Shown: positions 6,431 through 7,455 of the stretch, in pieces
Layout of the letters: every line of letters starts with the position of its first letter
How positions within the stretch are numbered: the stretch's first letter is position 1
Origin: Flavobacterium sp.
GTDB taxonomy: Bacteria > Bacteroidota > Bacteroidia > Flavobacteriales > Flavobacteriaceae
Assembly: GCA_017989775.1 (NCBI GenBank)
Contig: JAGNPF010000064.1
Location: 1-7,455 of the forward strand
DNA length: 7,455 bases
Direction of reading: 5' to 3'
Translations under genes and position numbers: made by a program
Notes under the pieces: model-generated
What the model saw: only the letters and a program-made list of their open reading frames with translations
Told to the model about the DNA's origin: nothing
Databases searched by the model: none

Positions 6431-6820
6431 TTATGATTTTTTATTGAAATAATTCAACAATAATGCTCCCCAAGCCAAAATTAATAGTAATCCACCTATG
6501 GGAGTTACAAATCCTATAATTTTGAAATCAAAAGAAAGGAAATGGCCGTTGGTCGCCAACAAATAAATGGAACCCGAAAAGAACAGCACTCCAAAAACTA
6601 CCAAATTGTAAATAGTTTTCTTCGTCTTTTCTGGAATTCCGGAAGCTAGTCCAATGAACAGCAAAAACAGTGCGTGGTACATTTGGTATTTGACACCCGT
6701 TTCGAACGTGGCCAATTCCTCGATTGATAAAACTTTTTTTAAGGCGTGTGCCCCGAAAGCGCCCAAAATGATGGCCAGCATTCCGAAAATTGCTCCCGTG
6801 GAAATTATTTTTTTGTCCAT
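6431..6820 (-). CDS. DUF423 (YgdD-like) small integral membrane protein
   Basis: A 129-residue hydrophobic protein starting at ATG 6820-6818 (MDKKIISTGAIFGML). Four membrane segments are visible, near residues 5-25, 44-61, 68-88 and 97-122. Hallmarks of the DUF423/YgdD family are GAFGAHALKK near the end of helix 1, TGVKYQMYHALFLL before helix 2, FSGSIYLL in helix 3, and TPIGGLLLILAW in helix 4. The function of this widespread bacterial inner-membrane family is not established. An in-frame ATG 14 codons upstream (6862) would add MTGKRYFCNQILHE, but a promoter -7 element (6840-6847) lies between the two ATGs, so the shorter start is chosen. It is convergent with the phytase unit and divergent from the downstream dehydrogenase gene, so no functional link to either is implied. 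Confidence 0.88.
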   Translation of the reverse strand: MDKKIISTGAIFGMLAIILGAFGAHALKKVLSIEELATFETGVKYQMYHALFLLFIGLASGIPEKTKKTIYNLVVFGVLFFSGSIYLLATNGHFLSFDFKIIGFVTPIGGLLLILAWGALLLNYFNKKS

Positions 6821-6839
6821 TTCGTGTAAAATTTGATTG

Positions 6840-6847
6840 CAAAAATA
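6840..6847 (-). promoter_or_regulatory. Candidate -7 promoter element for the DUF423 gene
   Basis: The minus strand reads TATTTTTG, fitting TAnnTTTG, 20 bases before the ATG at 6820. TTG triplets occur upstream with spacers of 16 bases (6866-6864) and 22 bases (6872-6870), neither at the usual ~19. Transcription would begin near 6834, giving a very short leader and supporting the shorter protein start. Confidence 0.5.
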
Positions 6848-6905
6848 TCGCTTTCCCGTCAAACAAAATCAATTTTAACGTTACTTTCTGTTGTCTTTGT
6901 TTTTT

Positions 6906-6953
6906 GTGAAATTCTATGGAATCCTGAATTTGTGCAAATTCGTGAAATTCGTG
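6906..6953. repeat. Short GTG-AAATTC repeat cluster between DUF423 and the dehydrogenase
   Basis: AAATTCGTG occurs twice in tandem (6936-6944, 6945-6953), and GTGAAATTC occurs at 6906-6914 and 6942-6950. Similar GTG-punctuated AT-rich repeats are, as I recall, frequent between genes in Flavobacterium genomes. No coding potential is apparent. Confidence 0.5.
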
Positions 6954-6971
6954 TCAACTTTTTTTGTTAAG

Positions 6972-7000
6972 TTGGGTACTTATTGATTAACTTACGTTTG
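6972..7000 (+). promoter_or_regulatory. Promoter of the saccharopine dehydrogenase-family gene
   Basis: TTG at 6972-6974 and TACGTTTG at 6993-7000 are 18 bases apart, close to the Bacteroidota TTG-N19-TAnnTTTG arrangement. The start of transcription would be near 7006, about 12 bases before ATG 7018. Inverted repeats CAACTT/AAGTTG (6955-6960, 6969-6974) and TAAGTT/AACTTA (6968-6973, 6989-6994) overlap both promoter elements. Confidence 0.6.
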
Positions 7001-7017
7001 TCTTAACAATCACAGTT

Positions 7018-7455
7018 ATGAGAACCATTCTAATCATCGGGGCGGGAAGATCGGCTTCGTCCTTGATTCAATATCTTTTAAACAAATCCAACGAGGAAAA
7101 CTTGCACCTTATTATTGGGGATTTGTCATTGGCTTCCGCCCAGAAGAAAACCAACAATCATCCCAATGCAACCGCAATGGCGTTGGATATTTTCGACCAA
7201 AATCAAAGAAAGGAATTGGTTCAAAAAGCGGATATCGTTATTTCGATGCTGCCGGCACATTTGCACATTGAAGTCGCCAAGGATTGTATTGCCCATAAAA
7301 AACATTTGGTCACGGCTTCCTACATCAGCGATGCGATGCAGGAATTGGATGTCGCGGCCAAAGAAAACAATTTGATTTTCATGAACGAAGTGGGTCTTGA
7401 CCCCGGAATTGACCACATGAGCGCGATGAAAGTGATTCACGAAATCAAGGCCAAA
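7018..7455 (+). CDS. Saccharopine dehydrogenase-family protein, N-terminal part (3' end beyond the window)
   Basis: An open frame starts at ATG 7018 and continues past the right edge; 146 residues are visible of a family whose members are usually around 450. The N-terminus MRTILIIGAGRSASSLIQYL is a Rossmann nucleotide-binding fold with GxGxxA at 8-13. ADIVISMLPAHLH (71-83), KKHLVTASYISDAMQELD (about 94-111) and NEVGLDPGIDHMSAMK (123-138) are characteristic of LYS9-type saccharopine dehydrogenases (glutamate-forming), which interconvert saccharopine with aminoadipate semialdehyde and glutamate using NAD(P). In Bacteroidota these homologues may serve lysine breakdown or a related reaction; the exact substrate cannot be judged from this fragment. 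A good promoter lies directly upstream, so it starts its own transcript and is divergent from the DUF423 gene. Confidence 0.88.
   Translation, partial: MRTILIIGAGRSASSLIQYLLNKSNEENLHLIIGDLSLASAQKKTNNHPNATAMALDIFDQNQRKELVQKADIVISMLPAHLHIEVAKDCIAHKKHLVTASYISDAMQELDVAAKENNLIFMNEVGLDPGIDHMSAMKVIHEIKAK

Noticed and set aside
6821..6862. Longer DUF423 start at ATG 6862
   Set aside because: The extra 14 residues are not part of the family's usual start, and a -7 promoter element lies between the two ATGs.
7115..7440. Open frames of 86 and 104 residues overlapping the right edge
   Set aside because: Both overlap the saccharopine dehydrogenase frame, which has clear family motifs.

Overview
The window looks like chromosomal DNA from a Bacteroidota organism, most likely Flavobacterium or a close relative. 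Supporting signs are low GC content, A-rich start regions without Shine-Dalgarno sequences, several TAnnTTTG-type -7 promoter elements, and protein families typical of Flavobacteriia (DUF4407, a CarboxypepD_reg-type TonB-dependent receptor). No rRNA, tRNA, CRISPR array, insertion sequence or phage gene was seen.

Layout. (1) Positions 1-925, minus strand: the N-terminal ~308 residues of a DUF4407 membrane protein, running off the left edge. (2) 926-1143: a divergent promoter region. (3) 1144-3963, plus: a 939-residue TonB-dependent outer-membrane receptor, closed by a strong hairpin terminator (3984-4022). (4) 4158-6199, plus: a two-gene unit encoding a secreted type-5 (TRAP/ACP5-like) purple acid phosphatase and, 2 bases later, a beta-propeller phytase with a lipoprotein signal. 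A very strong terminator follows (6219-6252). (5) 6431-6820, minus: a small DUF423 (YgdD-like) membrane protein convergent with the phytase unit. (6) 7018 to the right edge, plus: the first 146 residues of a saccharopine dehydrogenase-family enzyme with its own promoter.

How the genes may work together. The centre reads as an organic-phosphorus (phytate) scavenging locus. The receptor would bring a phosphorylated, possibly metal-chelated, substrate across the outer membrane. The phytase lipoprotein would strip phosphates from inositol hexakisphosphate, and the purple acid phosphatase could finish the lower inositol phosphates or other monoesters. Both enzyme assignments are strong from motifs. 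The receptor substrate is inferred from neighbourhood only. The flanking DUF4407, DUF423 and saccharopine dehydrogenase genes look like unrelated housekeeping or uncharacterised genes.

The most notable non-coding points are: the strong terminator splitting the receptor from the enzymes with no consensus promoter after it; a duplicated start-codon context with a five-codon leader ORF ahead of the phosphatase; a 13-bp tandem repeat across the phosphatase stop and phytase start; and a structured convergent intergenic region that could hold a small RNA. I found no clear evidence of an entirely new type of system.
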